A stretch of DNA of 64,000 nt from Natrinema zhouii (lineage in GTDB: Archaea; Halobacteriota; Halobacteria; Halobacteriales; Natrialbaceae): NCBI RefSeq assembly GCF_013456555.2, contig NZ_CP059154.1:3162001-3226000 (forward strand), in the 5' to 3' direction. The notes below the pieces were generated by a model that saw nothing but the letters and a program-made list of their open reading frames with translations, made no database searches and was not told where the DNA came from. Of this stretch, positions 1-8,799 are shown piece after piece. The translations under genes and the position numbers were made by a program. Every line of letters starts with the position of its first letter. Position 1 is the first letter of the stretch.

Positions 1-433
1 CGTAGCGCGCCTCCTTGAGAGTGATCAGCGCGACGTCGGCTCGGGTCCCGCCGACACCGTAGGCCGCATCTCGGACGGCGTCGTCGACGCTCTCGATGGC
101 CGACAGGGCGACGCCGGTGATCACCGGCGCGGCGAGGACGCATTGGGAGATGATCATGGCTTCGGGCGTGTAAACGAGCTCAAGCGCGCCGAGCGGGCCG
201 CTGTTCGAGAGGGCCATCAGAACGAGCAGTCCGACGACGACGCTCGGAAAGCCCATCCCCGTGTTGATGACGGCCGTGATCACCCGCTTCCCGCGGAAGT
301 CCGCGAAGCCGACGACGAAGGCGATCGGCAGACTGAGGAGGGTACTCAACAGGATGGCGGTCAGGCTGACCGTCAGCGAGACCTGGATGATGCTCCGGAG
401 ATAGTTCGGTTCGGCGAGGGACTCGAATGGCAT
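1..433 (-). CDS. tupB: Tungstate-type ABC transporter permease, 3' end cut by window edge
   Basis: Membrane permease of an oxyanion (probably tungstate) ABC importer. The first 144 residues are visible, starting [14 protein letters not shown] at an ATG 40 bp after the tupA stop codon. The residues form hydrophobic segments (a first one around [21 protein letters not shown]), followed by the conserved run [20 protein letters not shown] and the start of the permease EAA-like loop ([19 protein letters not shown]). This order is typical of TupB/WtpB-like proteins. It is co-directional with and directly downstream of the tupA-like binding protein, so an operon is likely, with the ATPase expected beyond the window. 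Tungstate rather than molybdate or sulfate is inferred from the partner protein. Confidence 0.85.
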   Translation of the reverse strand, partial: MPFESLAEPNYLRSIIQVSLTVSLTAILLSTLLSLPIAFVVGFADFRGKRVITAVINTGMGFPSVVVGLLVLMALSNSGPLGALELVYTPEAMIISQCVLAAPVITGVALSAIESVDDAVRDAAYGVGGTRADVALITLKEARY

Positions 434-472
434 CGGTAGTGGGTCGTTTCGTCTGGGTAGTGGACCTGCCGA

Positions 473-1393
473 TCACTCCTCGCTCGAGTCCGGTTGCCAT
501 CCCTCCGGGACGTACTGCTGGAAGTTCGGGTCCTCCGACAGGGCCTCGGGGTAGAACAGCTGTTCGCCGTTCGCCGTGTAGTCCCCGACGAGTTCCTGCC
601 CCTCCGGACTCGTGAAAAAGCCGATGTAGGCCATCGCGAGGTCGTAGTTGACGTTCGAGTGAATTTCCGGATTGGCCGCCATGATTCCGTAGGGGTTCGC
701 GAGCAGCTCCGGTCCGCCCTCGATCGGTCCCTGTAGCAGGATCTCGAGGTCGACGTTATCCTGCATCGAAAGGAACGTCCCCCGATCGGCGAGCGTGTAC
801 GAACCCGACTCGCTCGCGTTGTTTAGCGTCTCTCCCATGCCGCTCCCGAGTTCCTGGTACCACTCACCGCCGGGCTCAGCACCCGATTCGTCCCAGATAG
901 CTAACTCTTTCGTGTGCGTGCCCGAGTCGTCACCGCGCGAAACGAACTGCGCTTGCGCGCTCGCGACGGCCTCGAAGGCCGCAGTCGCCTGCTCGGTGTC
1001 GCCGACGCCCGCCGGGTCGTCGCTCGGCCCGACGATCACGAAGTCGTTGAACATCAGGCTCCGCCGGTTGACTCCGTGTCCCTCTCGCATGAACTCGTCC
1101 TCGAGTGAGCGCGCGTGGACCAGAATCACGTCGGCGTTACCGTTGCGAGCAGACTCGATCGCGGCACCGGTTCCCTGGGCGTTGGCCGCGACGGGCGTTC
1201 CGAACCGCTCCTGGAACGCGGCGTTAATCTCGTCGAGCAGTCCCGTATCGTACGTGCTCGTCGTCGTCGCGAGCGCGAGTTCCTCGCCGGCGACCGATCC
1301 CTCGCCGTCGTCTCCGGACCCGAGACAGCCGCCGACGGCGGCGGCGATCCCCGCCGCACTGGCCCCGAGTAGCTCTCGTCGTCGATATTCCAT
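473..1393 (-). CDS. tupA: Tungstate-type ABC transporter substrate-binding Tat lipoprotein
   Basis: Periplasm-facing oxyanion-binding protein of about 306 residues feeding the permease downstream. I chose the ATG at 1393 because it gives [15 protein letters not shown], a twin-arginine signal followed by a lipobox ending GGC, as usual for haloarchaeal binding proteins. An upstream in-frame start at 1447 would bury the signal. The mature part begins [18 protein letters not shown], and the TTTS-x-x-D-x-GLL pattern with a later NDFVIVGP is the hallmark of the TupA family. Family membership is clear. The exact ligand (tungstate versus molybdate) is inferred. A TATA-like element lies about 30 bp upstream. 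Confidence 0.88.
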   Translation of the reverse strand: MEYRRRELLGASAAGIAAAVGGCLGSGDDGEGSVAGEELALATTTSTYDTGLLDEINAAFQERFGTPVAANAQGTGAAIESARNGNADVILVHARSLEDEFMREGHGVNRRSLMFNDFVIVGPSDDPAGVGDTEQATAAFEAVASAQAQFVSRGDDSGTHTKELAIWDESGAEPGGEWYQELGSGMGETLNNASESGSYTLADRGTFLSMQDNVDLEILLQGPIEGGPELLANPYGIMAANPEIHSNVNYDLAMAYIGFFTSPEGQELVGDYTANGEQLFYPEALSEDPNFQQYVPEGWQPDSSEE

Positions 1394-1417
1394 ATACGGA
1401 ACAACGATGGAACACAA

Positions 1418-1432
1418 CAATATAAACGTACC
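1418..1432 (-). promoter_or_regulatory. Candidate TATA/BRE promoter for tupA
   Basis: Read on the minus strand the sequence is GTACGTTTATATTG, an AT-rich TATA-like box in otherwise GC-rich DNA. It lies 25-39 bp upstream of the chosen tupA ATG, the distance expected for a leaderless or short-leader haloarchaeal transcript. It also supports the ATG at 1393 over the one at 1447. Confidence 0.5.
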
Positions 1433-1544
1433 GCTCAGGGAACCCAACAGTGGTTATCGATGCTGCTCTCGAGCTCGATACGGGTGAAAACGTGACCGTA
1501 ATTGGTTACGCGAGGCGACCGACCCGACCGACGCTCGGTCGGAA

Positions 1545-2009
1545 CTAGTCGGACTGCGCCACCGCTACTACGACGTTCCGAACGTAGCGCATGCTCGTCG
1601 CGATCGACATGATCCCGTCCATCAGCGCCTGCTGAGAAGCGCCGTCCGGATAGACCCGATACTCCACCTGAACCGTCTCCGCCTCGCGCAACTGGCAGGA
1701 GACGCCGTCCTCATCGAGGAACGTGTAGAACCCGGGCGTCGCCGCCAGCATCGGCCCGACGTACTCGAGCAACTCGCTGCGCCGCTGATCGTCACGGAGC
1801 AGGTTCTGGGCCCGGTCGGTGTCGAACCCGCTCCGGCCGACGATCCGAATCGGGCCGAACTCGGTCTCCTTGACGACGTGGACCGGTAGCTTCGAGAGTT
1901 CGACCTGGAAATTGAATTCGGTATCCTCGTCGGTGTGGGGAGTCACGTTTCGGATGGCCGTGTCGTCCAGCCAGTGGCGGACCTGCGTTTCGCTGATGTG
2001 TCTCGTCAT
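1545..2009 (-). CDS. Conserved haloarchaeal protein, possibly DUF2299
   Basis: A 154-residue soluble protein with no signal peptide or membrane segment and ordinary composition, in contrast to its hyper-acidic neighbours. The segment order (an N-terminal helix with a conserved W, beta strands around FNFQVELSKLPVHVVKET and IRIVGRSG, then a C-terminal helix after YRVYPDGASQQAL) recalls DUF2299, a family of unknown function. That assignment is from memory and tentative. It is the last gene of a minus-strand run that begins at 5707, separated from the previous stop by about 110 bp. It could be a chaperone or adaptor for the acidic proteins, but this is only a guess from position. Confidence 0.55.
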   Translation of the reverse strand: MTRHISETQVRHWLDDTAIRNVTPHTDEDTEFNFQVELSKLPVHVVKETEFGPIRIVGRSGFDTDRAQNLLRDDQRRSELLEYVGPMLAATPGFYTFLDEDGVSCQLREAETVQVEYRVYPDGASQQALMDGIMSIATSMRYVRNVVVAVAQSD

Positions 2010-2118
2010 ACACGGGCCGTCAGCGAGCAGCAGGATAAGGCTTCAGCGGGATATCGCCTGTGCTGTTCACCGGTCCCACCTCAAGCAGGACCCGAGCGAG
2101 TGAACTGAATCCGCGCTC

Positions 2119-2994
2119 TTAGTGCTTGTCCGGCATCGTCGAGTGCCGCGTCGTCTTGCGCATATCCGCCCGTTTGGACGGTGGCGGTGCCATCGTCGAG
2201 TGGCGGCTGGGGCCGCCTGACGCCGTTCCATGATCCTCGTCACTACCGAGACCCGATCCCAGGAGCCCGTCGTCATCGGTGTCCTCCTCGTCCGCCGCGT
2301 CATCGGCTGTCACTTCGTCGGTGGCCTCGTCGTCGGTCGTCTCGTCGGTTTCGTCGGCCTCCTCGGTACCGGCGCTTCCGGCACTCGCCGACTCGAGGCG
2401 GTCTTTGAGCTGCTGGACGTCGTCGCCGAACTGCTCGAACGAGGATTCCATCGACGATCGGAGGCGGTCTCCGAGATCGTCAGCTGTCTCGTCCGCTTCC
2501 GATTTGGCCGCCTCGTCCTCGGTAGCCGTCGATTCGTCGTCCGGTGTCTCCTCGTCTGCTTTGCTCTCCGCTTCCTCCGCTTCTTCGGTATCGGATTCGG
2601 CCCGTTCACTCATCATTTCTTGAAGATCATCGACAGCCCCTTCAAAGCTATCGTCGTCAGCCCGGTCGGCGAGGTTCGCGAGGTGGAGCAATCGCTGGAG
2701 ATTCTCGAGGTTCTCCTGCTCGCCGCGAGCGATAGCCTCCGGGATCGAATCCGGTTCGGAGCCGTCTTCGAGCGTGTCCAGTCCGATCGCCGCGAGCAGT
2801 TCGTTGGGGTCGGCCGACTCGAGGAGGTCGCTCGCCTCCCGGGCGGTCTCGAGCAGGTCCCGTCCGGTCGACTCGCTCTCATCGCTCGAGTCGTCCTCGC
2901 TATCCGAGTCACCGTCGGAAACGATCGACCCGCTGAACGCGTCGGCTTCGTCCAGTACCTCGTGCACTCGATCGTGGAGTTGTGAGTCGCTCAT
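2119..2994 (-). CDS. Hyper-acidic low-complexity haloarchaeal protein
   Basis: A 291-residue protein that is mostly Asp, Glu, Ser and Thr. A short N-terminal helical part (MSDSQLHDRVHEVLDEADAF) and a Leu-rich stretch near residues 60-110 (DLLESADPNELLAAIGLDTL, LQRLLHLANLADRAD) are the only plausible folded parts. The rest, including a long EEADETDETTDDE-type tract, is likely disordered. The last 30 residues switch to a basic, Ser/Met-rich tail (PPPSKRADMRKTTRHSTMPD), so the charge is strongly asymmetric. No signal peptide or membrane segment is seen. Its start (MSDSQLHDRV) resembles the starts of the next two genes upstream, so it may be a diverged member of the same family. Function unknown. 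Confidence 0.7.
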   Translation of the reverse strand: MSDSQLHDRVHEVLDEADAFSGSIVSDGDSDSEDDSSDESESTGRDLLETAREASDLLESADPNELLAAIGLDTLEDGSEPDSIPEAIARGEQENLENLQRLLHLANLADRADDDSFEGAVDDLQEMMSERAESDTEEAEEAESKADEETPDDESTATEDEAAKSEADETADDLGDRLRSSMESSFEQFGDDVQQLKDRLESASAGSAGTEEADETDETTDDEATDEVTADDAADEEDTDDDGLLGSGLGSDEDHGTASGGPSRHSTMAPPPSKRADMRKTTRHSTMPDKH

Positions 2995-3084
2995 CTGTGG
3001 CTTTCAGGTCGCACCGCTTTGTCGTGTGCGATAGTCAGATCGGGAGCGACGGAGTGCAGTCGATCGTCTCGTCCCCGGCAGCCG

Positions 3085-4020
3085 TCACTCGGCTTCCGCT
3101 TCCGTTTCCGACTCCTCGTCCGAGTCGGAGTCCGACTCCTCATCCGTCACCGTCTCGATGATCTCGTCGGTCATCTCCTCTCGGCTGAGGTTCGCCTTCA
3201 CGCCGACGTCCTTCGCGACCGACTGCAGATCGCTGTAGGACATCACGCCGAGGAAGTCCTCGAGCGTGTCCTTCCGGAGGTCCTCGAGGTCCTCTATGGA
3301 CGGCTCATCCTCGCCCGCTTCGGACGGCTCGGCTTCGTCGGTCGATTCTTCGCTTTCGTCAGCCGTCTCGTCGGCTTCATCAGCCGATTCGGCAGCTTCG
3401 TCGCCCGTCTCTTCGTCGTCCTCGCTCCCGCCGCTGACTGTCTCTGTGGCTTTGCTAGCAGCTCCTTCGACCGATTCTTTGGCCGTATCGGCGGCCTCTT
3501 TGATCGACTCCGTGGTGCTCGTTTCGTCGCTTTCAGTTCCGTCCTCCTGTGCGTCCGTTTCGTCCGTCTGCTCCTCGCCCTCGGATTCCGTCTGTTCCTC
3601 GCTCTCGGATTCGTCCTCGTCGGTGTCGTCGCTTTCGTCGCTTCCGACGCCGTCGAGGAGTCCCTCGAGACTGCTGCCGTCGGTCACGCCCTTGGCCATC
3701 GACTCGAGCGAGTCGCGGCCCTCTACGTTCGCGACCGACTCGCGGAGGGCGTCCTTGATTGCCGTCGAGAGATCCGTTCGAATCTCATCGAGTTCCTTTC
3801 CTTCGTCGACGCCCGCGGCGATCGTCTCGTGGACCTCCCGACCGATGGCCGCGCCGACTTCGCGCCCGAACCGTTCGCCGAACTCGCGACCGACCGCAGC
3901 GCCGACCTCGCCGCCGTCGATGTTGTCCTCGAGACTGCCGTCACCGAGCATATCGGCGACGTCGATCTGGTTGCTGACCTCGTCGGCGACCATACTCTTC
4001 AGTCCTGACTCGTTACTCAC
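3085..4020 (-). CDS. Acidic glycine-zipper protein with SAP/Rho-N-like C-terminal motif
   Basis: About 311 residues. I prefer the GTG at 4020 (MSNESGLKSMVADE) over the GTG at 4029 because it aligns with the start of the paralogue at 4595. Residues 15-75 carry the shared module IDVADMLGDGSLEDNIDGG followed by GAAVGREFGERFGREVGAAIG, a series of G-x-x-x-G spacings typical of glycine zippers. The middle is a long Asp/Glu/Ser/Thr tract. Residues about 245-295 form a folded-looking helix pair (DLRKDTLEDFLGVMSYSDLQ, VAKDVGVKANLSREEMTDEI) that resembles SAP or Rho-N nucleic-acid-binding motifs. That resemblance is by eye. Function unknown, and no export signal is visible. Confidence 0.7.
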   Translation of the reverse strand: MSNESGLKSMVADEVSNQIDVADMLGDGSLEDNIDGGEVGAAVGREFGERFGREVGAAIGREVHETIAAGVDEGKELDEIRTDLSTAIKDALRESVANVEGRDSLESMAKGVTDGSSLEGLLDGVGSDESDDTDEDESESEEQTESEGEEQTDETDAQEDGTESDETSTTESIKEAADTAKESVEGAASKATETVSGGSEDDEETGDEAAESADEADETADESEESTDEAEPSEAGEDEPSIEDLEDLRKDTLEDFLGVMSYSDLQSVAKDVGVKANLSREEMTDEIIETVTDEESDSDSDEESETEAEAE

Positions 4021-4073
4021 AGCGACCACCTCGAGTCGGTTCGCGGAGCGAGTGCGTTCCCTGAATCACGGTC

Positions 4074-4595
4074 TTATTCCTCGTCTTCGTCCGTCTGTTC
4101 CGATTCGTCGTCCGCCGATTCCTCGTCCGCCGCGTCCGATTCGTCGTCGCCTTGCGCCTCGCTCTCGTCGGCGTCGTCCTCGGCGCTCTCGTCGTCACTC
4201 TCGGCATCGGTCTCTTCTGCATCCTCTTCGTCCGCGTCGTCTTCGTCGTCGGACGCATCGCCGTCTTCGGCGCTTTCGTCTGCAGACTCGTCGTCTGCTT
4301 CATCGTCTTCCTCGCCGTCTTCGGCGCTTTCTTCGTCGGACTCCTCGTCCGTTTCATCCGCTCCATCGCCGGAACTGAGGAGTTCGTCGACGACCATGTT
4401 CCCGATCGTCCGCCCGAGGGATTCGCCGATCGCCCGCCCGACGATCGCGCCGAGCTGTCCGCCCAGCGCCTCCCCGAGCGGTTTGTCCCCGTCGATCTCG
4501 TCTTCCCACTGCGTTCCGTCGACCAGTTCGTCGACGTCGATGTTCTCGGTGATCTTCTCGGTATCGACCCGTTGTGTGAGTGAGTCGTCGCTCAT
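4074..4595 (-). CDS. Acidic glycine-zipper protein, paralogue of the preceding gene
   Basis: A 173-residue protein with two parts. The N-terminal 75 residues match the neighbouring gene product: IDVDELVDGTQWEDEIDGDK, then GEALGGQLGAIVGRAIGESL and GRTIGNMVVDEL, with glycines every four residues. The remaining 100 residues are almost purely Asp, Glu, Ser and Ala. Glycine zippers pack helices together or into membranes, so this module may oligomerise. The gene starts with an ATG whose last bases overlap the stop of the upstream gene by four nucleotides, so translation is coupled. No close function is known to me. Confidence 0.72.
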   Translation of the reverse strand: MSDDSLTQRVDTEKITENIDVDELVDGTQWEDEIDGDKPLGEALGGQLGAIVGRAIGESLGRTIGNMVVDELLSSGDGADETDEESDEESAEDGEEDDEADDESADESAEDGDASDDEDDADEEDAEETDAESDDESAEDDADESEAQGDDESDAADEESADDESEQTDEDEE

Positions 4596-5707
4596 GATGC
4601 GGCCTCCGCCTGTGACGGCTCCGCCTGTCCACTGCCCTCTTCGTCCTGATCCGGCTCGAGTTGCTCGAGTAGCTGTTCGAGCATCGCGCTAACGACTGCC
4701 GAGACGAGCTCCTCAGTTGGGAGGCTCGGAGCGAGTTCGGCTAGCTTCTCTCTCACCCAGCTCGCTGCCCCCATAACCCCGTCCTTCAGACGCTGTACCG
4801 CCGACGAAAGCGGACCGGGGGATTCGTCTTCGCTTTCGGACGCCTCTTCCTCCTCGGCGTCCGCCTCGCTCGCTTCCTCGTCCCCGCCGAAGAGCCCCGT
4901 GAGCTTTTCGACGGGCTTGTTCAGCAGGTTTTTGACGAACTCGATCGGCTTGCTCAGCATCGATTTCGCCTTGTCGATCATCGCACCGGGGCCGTCCAGC
5001 AGCCCCGTCACCGCCGACAGCAGATTACCCAGCAGGTTGTTCCCGCCCGGTCGCGCCGAAACGTCCAGCGTCACCGGATCGAGATTGACCTCGAGTCCGA
5101 GCAGATCGAGGAACAGTCCGTCGAGGTCGAGGTGAAGGACGCCCGACGCGTCGTCGCCCTGGTAGACGTCGTCGGCACTCTCGACGTGGTCCTCGTCTTC
5201 GTCCGTCTCGCTCTCGTCTTCCCCCGCATCCTCGCCCTCACTTTCGGCTTCGATCTCCGGTTCCTCCGCCGACTCGTCTTCAGTCTCCGATTCGTCCTCG
5301 GTTTCTGCCTCGTCCTCTGTTTCCGCTTCGTCCTCACTTTCCGCTTCGTCCTCCGTCTCCGCTTCGTCTTCGGCTTCTTCCGCGTCTTCTGACTCCGTCT
5401 CCGCACCTTCGTCTTCGGCCTCTTCCGCATCGTCCCCTTCGTCTCCGGACTCTTCCTCGGCCTCCGAGTCGTCTTCTGACTCGGACGCTGCGTCGTCACC
5501 GTCGTCCTCCGCTTCGGCGTCTGCCTCGCTCGAGTCGTCGTCTTGCTCGTCTTCGGACTCCTCCATCTCCGCCTGCCCACCGTCAGTCAGCACTCGGCGT
5601 GGCGATCCTGCCGTCGATTCGGCTTCGTCGGGACGGCTCGAGGCCTGTTCGGCTCCGTCGAGATCCGAACGTTCCTCGGCGCCGTCGGATGCGAGATCCT
5701 CGGTCAT
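4592..5707 (-). CDS. Acidic protein with conserved NLLGNLLSAVTGLL-type segment
   Basis: A 371-residue protein starting at the ATG at 5707 (MTEDLASDGAEERSDLDGAE). The reading frame stays open far upstream, but that part is antisense to the next gene. Residues 50-190 are an Asp/Glu/Ser/Ala tract. Residues about 195-270 contain LFLDLLGLEVNLDPVTLDVS and then PGGNNLLGNLLSAVTGLLDG, a motif pair I recall in unrelated low-complexity proteins of actinobacteria and haloarchaea. Amphipathic helices follow (MIDKAKSMLSKPIEFVKNLL), then a second acidic tract and a C-terminal helical segment (EELVSAVVSAMLEQLLEQLE). It is the first gene of the acidic block. Function unknown. Confidence 0.72.
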   Translation of the reverse strand: MTEDLASDGAEERSDLDGAEQASSRPDEAESTAGSPRRVLTDGGQAEMEESEDEQDDDSSEADAEAEDDGDDAASESEDDSEAEEESGDEGDDAEEAEDEGAETESEDAEEAEDEAETEDEAESEDEAETEDEAETEDESETEDESAEEPEIEAESEGEDAGEDESETDEDEDHVESADDVYQGDDASGVLHLDLDGLFLDLLGLEVNLDPVTLDVSARPGGNNLLGNLLSAVTGLLDGPGAMIDKAKSMLSKPIEFVKNLLNKPVEKLTGLFGGDEEASEADAEEEEASESEDESPGPLSSAVQRLKDGVMGAASWVREKLAELAPSLPTEELVSAVVSAMLEQLLEQLEPDQDEEGSGQAEPSQAEAAS

Positions 5708-5817
5708 TATACGGAAACAGAGACGAGAGAGAGCGTTGTGGGGATTGGCCTTGCGTATGCGACTGTCCGCCGTACTGCGGCAGAAAATCCTGCTGACGGC
5801 CGAACTGATAGACTGCG

Positions 5818-7107
5818 TTACTCGAGCGAACCGACGCGAAGCGCGTACTCGCCGCGCGTCTCGCCTTCGTCGTGGTACTCGACGGGTTCCTCGATGGCGG
5901 TGACCGTGCCACCATCGACGGCGGCTGCCGTCGCGATTCCGTCGAGGTGCTCGAGTCCATCCGCGCCGGACTTGAGGCCGAACCAGCGAACGGCGTGGGT
6001 GTCGGGATCGCGGACCCGAAAGTTCTGTGCGCAGGGGGCGACGAGCCGCTCGCCGTCGGCAGCCAGACCGTGAACGAAGCCGCGGACCTCGTCGTCCCAG
6101 ACGAGGTCCCCGTCGGCGTCGAACGCGGCGACGCGGTGTTCGTTCGGGTGTCGGCTCTCGGTTTCGCGGCTCTCGACCGCGTACGTATTGCCGGTCACGA
6201 ACGCCACTCGGCCGTCGTTCGCGTAGGCATGGTTCGGGTACGCGTACAGCGTCTCGCCGTCGATCTCGGTCTCGACGGCGAGGTCGACGTGCCAGCGCTC
6301 GGCACCGCCGGGACCCAGCAGGTAACCGCGTTTGTCCCCGTGACTCGAGACGGCGATCGACTCTCCGTCGACGGAAACGTCGCCGACGCGTCGGTCGCCG
6401 TCCGTTCCGGGGTCCCAGGTCCACTCGAGGTCGCCCGATTCGGTTCCGAGGACGACGAGCCCGGTGTCGTGCTCGCCCATGCAACGGTTGTAGCCGACCG
6501 CGAGGCGCTCGCCGTCGGCGTCGATATCGATCGCGATCGGCGAGGCGTCGGTCTCGTACGTCCATTGGACCGTCCCGTCGGCGTCGAAGGCGTAGACCGT
6601 GCTGTGCCACCGTCGGGTCTCGCCGTCGCGCTCGTAGCGTCGCGCGGCGGCGTACAGCCGGCCGTTGCCGTCGGCGTCGGTTCCGGTCTCGAGCGCGACT
6701 ACATAGGGAAGATAGAAGACGGTGTCCTTGACCGCCTCGCCGACGTCGTCAGCGGTGTCGTACCGCCAGCGCTGGTCGCCCGTCCCGGCGTCATAGGCCG
6801 CGATCGTTCCCGTTTCGCCGCGTCCGGCGACGATGATCGTGTCTGCGCTATCATCGGCAGCGGCCTCCAGCGACGCGATCCCGACCGCGTGATCCGGATG
6901 ATCGACGGACCACCGAGTCTCGAGCGAGTCGACGTCGCGGGCGGTGACGGTCCCGTCCCACGTCCCCGTGACGACGAGGTCTCCGTCCTCCGCAACGTGG
7001 ACCGCGGATCGGGTCCACATGTGGCGGCTGCGGGCCGTCTCGATCTCGCCGAGCGGAACCCTGCGGAACTCCACCGTGCGTTCGGCTTCGGGTACAGTTT
7101 CGCTCAT
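5818..7107 (-). CDS. PQQ-like/WD beta-propeller protein of the cobalamin cluster
   Basis: About 429 residues of repeated four-stranded blades (for example VVTGTWDGTVTARDVDSLET, AYDAGTGDQRWRYD, AFDADGTVQWTYE) of the PQQ-binding-like propeller superfamily. It lacks a signal peptide, so it is cytoplasmic, unlike the Tat lipoprotein propeller at 30494. I chose the ATG at 7107. A GTG at 7113 would overlap the upstream stop as GTGA. It is the last gene of the cbiT-to-propeller operon, following DUF3209 by two bases. Propellers of this type are usually scaffolds. A link to cobalamin synthesis rests only on conserved position, which I recall in other haloarchaea. Confidence 0.8.
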   Translation of the reverse strand: MSETVPEAERTVEFRRVPLGEIETARSRHMWTRSAVHVAEDGDLVVTGTWDGTVTARDVDSLETRWSVDHPDHAVGIASLEAAADDSADTIIVAGRGETGTIAAYDAGTGDQRWRYDTADDVGEAVKDTVFYLPYVVALETGTDADGNGRLYAAARRYERDGETRRWHSTVYAFDADGTVQWTYETDASPIAIDIDADGERLAVGYNRCMGEHDTGLVVLGTESGDLEWTWDPGTDGDRRVGDVSVDGESIAVSSHGDKRGYLLGPGGAERWHVDLAVETEIDGETLYAYPNHAYANDGRVAFVTGNTYAVESRETESRHPNEHRVAAFDADGDLVWDDEVRGFVHGLAADGERLVAPCAQNFRVRDPDTHAVRWFGLKSGADGLEHLDGIATAAAVDGGTVTAIEEPVEYHDEGETRGEYALRVGSLE

Positions 7108-7109
7108 CG

Positions 7110-7481
7110 TCACTCCTCGACCGGGAACGTCTCGTGGAGGGTGTCGTGGGCGTCGCCCAGCCCGTCCACGATGCTCTCACCCTGCGCGCTCAGCCGCTGG
7201 ACCGCCCGCTCGGCGTCGCGGACCGCCAGCAGCCGGCCCCGAGTGTAGTCGAACTCCGGATCGTCGCTGTCCATCGATGCAACCTCCTCCTCGAGGTCGA
7301 CCAGCGCAGCGTCGAGGTGGCGTTCGATCTCCGCGAGGCTGTCCGCCTCCGCGAGGCCCTGGATGGGTCCCTCGAGGTGGCCCTCGAGTTCTTTCTCCGC
7401 GTGATCGCGGGTGCTGTCGTCCCCGACGCCGAGGACGGTCATCAGTCCGAGTCGTAGCGCTTCGATTTCGTAGCAGCTCAT
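7110..7481 (-). CDS. DUF3209 family protein, cobalamin-cluster associated
   Basis: A 123-residue all-helical acidic protein beginning MSCYEIEALRLGLMTVLGVGDD, the start I associate with DUF3209. The family is short, soluble and restricted largely to halophilic archaea and some bacteria, where it lies beside cbiX. Here it sits 71 bp downstream of cbiX and touches the propeller gene. The conserved Cys3 next to the N-terminus is the only candidate metal ligand. No catalytic motif is seen. A chaperone or accessory role for the cobalt chelatase is inferred from context. Confidence 0.75.
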   Translation of the reverse strand: MSCYEIEALRLGLMTVLGVGDDSTRDHAEKELEGHLEGPIQGLAEADSLAEIERHLDAALVDLEEEVASMDSDDPEFDYTRGRLLAVRDAERAVQRLSAQGESIVDGLGDAHDTLHETFPVEE

Positions 7482-7552
7482 GGTTGAATGGTAGTGTTCC
7501 GTGATTGTGGTCGTGGTTTCGTCCCGATTCGTGATCGCTCCGTTCGCAGTCG

Positions 7553-8785
7553 TTACAGCGTCTGATCGACGAGGTCGCTCACGATGCGGTCCCGGTCGAG
7601 GTGGTCGCCGACGATCCGTTCGGCGTCAGCGTCCTCGACGCCGCCGTACCAGATCCCGTCCGGGTAGACCGCGACCATCGGCCCGTCGCCGCACCGTCCG
7701 AGACAGGACGACCGCGTGATGCGGGCGTCGCGGTGGTCAGAGTCCCGAACTTCCTGGCGCAGGCGCTCGAGGACCGCCGGCGACCCCATCTTCGCACAGG
7801 TCTGGTTGGTACAGACCGCGACGTGCTTTTCGGGCGCATCGTGGCTGTCGGGCTCCTCGTCGATGTCGTCCCGATCGGCGTGGGCCTCCTGATGAGCCAG
7901 TGCGCGCAGCATGGCTCGAGCCCCGCCGATGTCCTCCTCGTACCCCTCGAGATCGACCTTGTACTTGCACGTGTCACAGGACATCTCGACGCTCTCAGTT
8001 CGGGCCTCCTGCCAGCGATCGGCGAAGACGTCAAGTAGCCGGGAGTCCGTTCCGAGGGGATCGCCGGCCAGCGCGTCGACGTAGGGGTAGTCCGCATCGA
8101 AGTCGGCCGTCCAGTCCCGGACTCGCTGGGTGAGGACGCCGTCGCCGAGCATGTACGGCAGGACGACGACCGCGTCGGGCCGGTGCTTCGAGAGCCCGTG
8201 GAGGCTCTCCTCGAGCGTCGGCTCCGTCACGCCGATAAAGGAGGCCTCAACGCGGTCGAACTCGCGGCCCTCGTAGAGGAGGCGAGCCAGCTTGTGCACG
8301 TCGCCGTTGGCGTCCGGATCGCTCGAGCCGCGGCCACAGACGACGACGGCGACGTCGTCGTGCTCGCGGTCGACGCCCAGTTCCGCTTCGACCTCGGCTG
8401 CGCGGTCGTCCAGCAGATCCAGAATTGCGGGATGAACTCCCAGATGTGCGCCGTTGTTGATCTCGAGGTCGTGGTCGGCTCGTGCCTGTTCGATCGCGAG
8501 CGGCACGTCGTTCTTGACGTGGCTCGCGGCGAACAGCGAGCAGTGGACGACGGTGACCTGCGACGCGACCGGCGCGAGCGATGCGAAGGCCTCGTCGATC
8601 GCCGGCTCCGCGAGCTCGAGGAACGCGGCATCGACCGGGAGCCCCAACCGGGACTCGAGGGTGGCGGCCAGTTCGCGGACCTGTTCGTTCGACTTCTCGC
8701 GCCGGGAGCCGTGACCGATCAGGAGGACGGCCTCGTCGTCGAATCCGGCCGCGGCCGCGGGTGTGGTCTGGTCAGGAGTGCTCAT
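7553..8785 (-). CDS. cbiX: Sirohydrochlorin cobaltochelatase with C-terminal thioredoxin-like [2Fe-2S] domain
   Basis: CbiX inserts Co2+ into sirohydrochlorin, the first committed step of the early-cobalt (anaerobic) corrin route. At 410 residues it is the long form, with tandem chelatase halves. The first carries LLIGHGSRREKSNEQVRELA, with the conserved His, and VTVVHCSLFAASHVKND. The second carries VVVCGRGSSDPDANGDVHKL and VVLPYMLGDGVLTQRV. After about residue 270 comes a CDTCKY pair and then a thioredoxin-like ferredoxin domain with CTNQTC and SSCLGRCGDGP, four Cys suitable for a [2Fe-2S] cluster. The cluster could supply electrons or sense redox state. It is followed by DUF3209 and preceded by 14 bp to the unknown cluster protein. 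Confidence 0.92.
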   Translation of the reverse strand: MSTPDQTTPAAAAGFDDEAVLLIGHGSRREKSNEQVRELAATLESRLGLPVDAAFLELAEPAIDEAFASLAPVASQVTVVHCSLFAASHVKNDVPLAIEQARADHDLEINNGAHLGVHPAILDLLDDRAAEVEAELGVDREHDDVAVVVCGRGSSDPDANGDVHKLARLLYEGREFDRVEASFIGVTEPTLEESLHGLSKHRPDAVVVLPYMLGDGVLTQRVRDWTADFDADYPYVDALAGDPLGTDSRLLDVFADRWQEARTESVEMSCDTCKYKVDLEGYEEDIGGARAMLRALAHQEAHADRDDIDEEPDSHDAPEKHVAVCTNQTCAKMGSPAVLERLRQEVRDSDHRDARITRSSCLGRCGDGPMVAVYPDGIWYGGVEDADAERIVGDHLDRDRIVSDLVDQTL

Positions 8786-8799
8786 CGATTGTCGTTATA

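Noticed and set aside
4592..6610. Single 672-codon frame as one protein
   Set aside because: The upstream third is antisense to the propeller gene and Arg-rich. The acidic protein starts at 5707.
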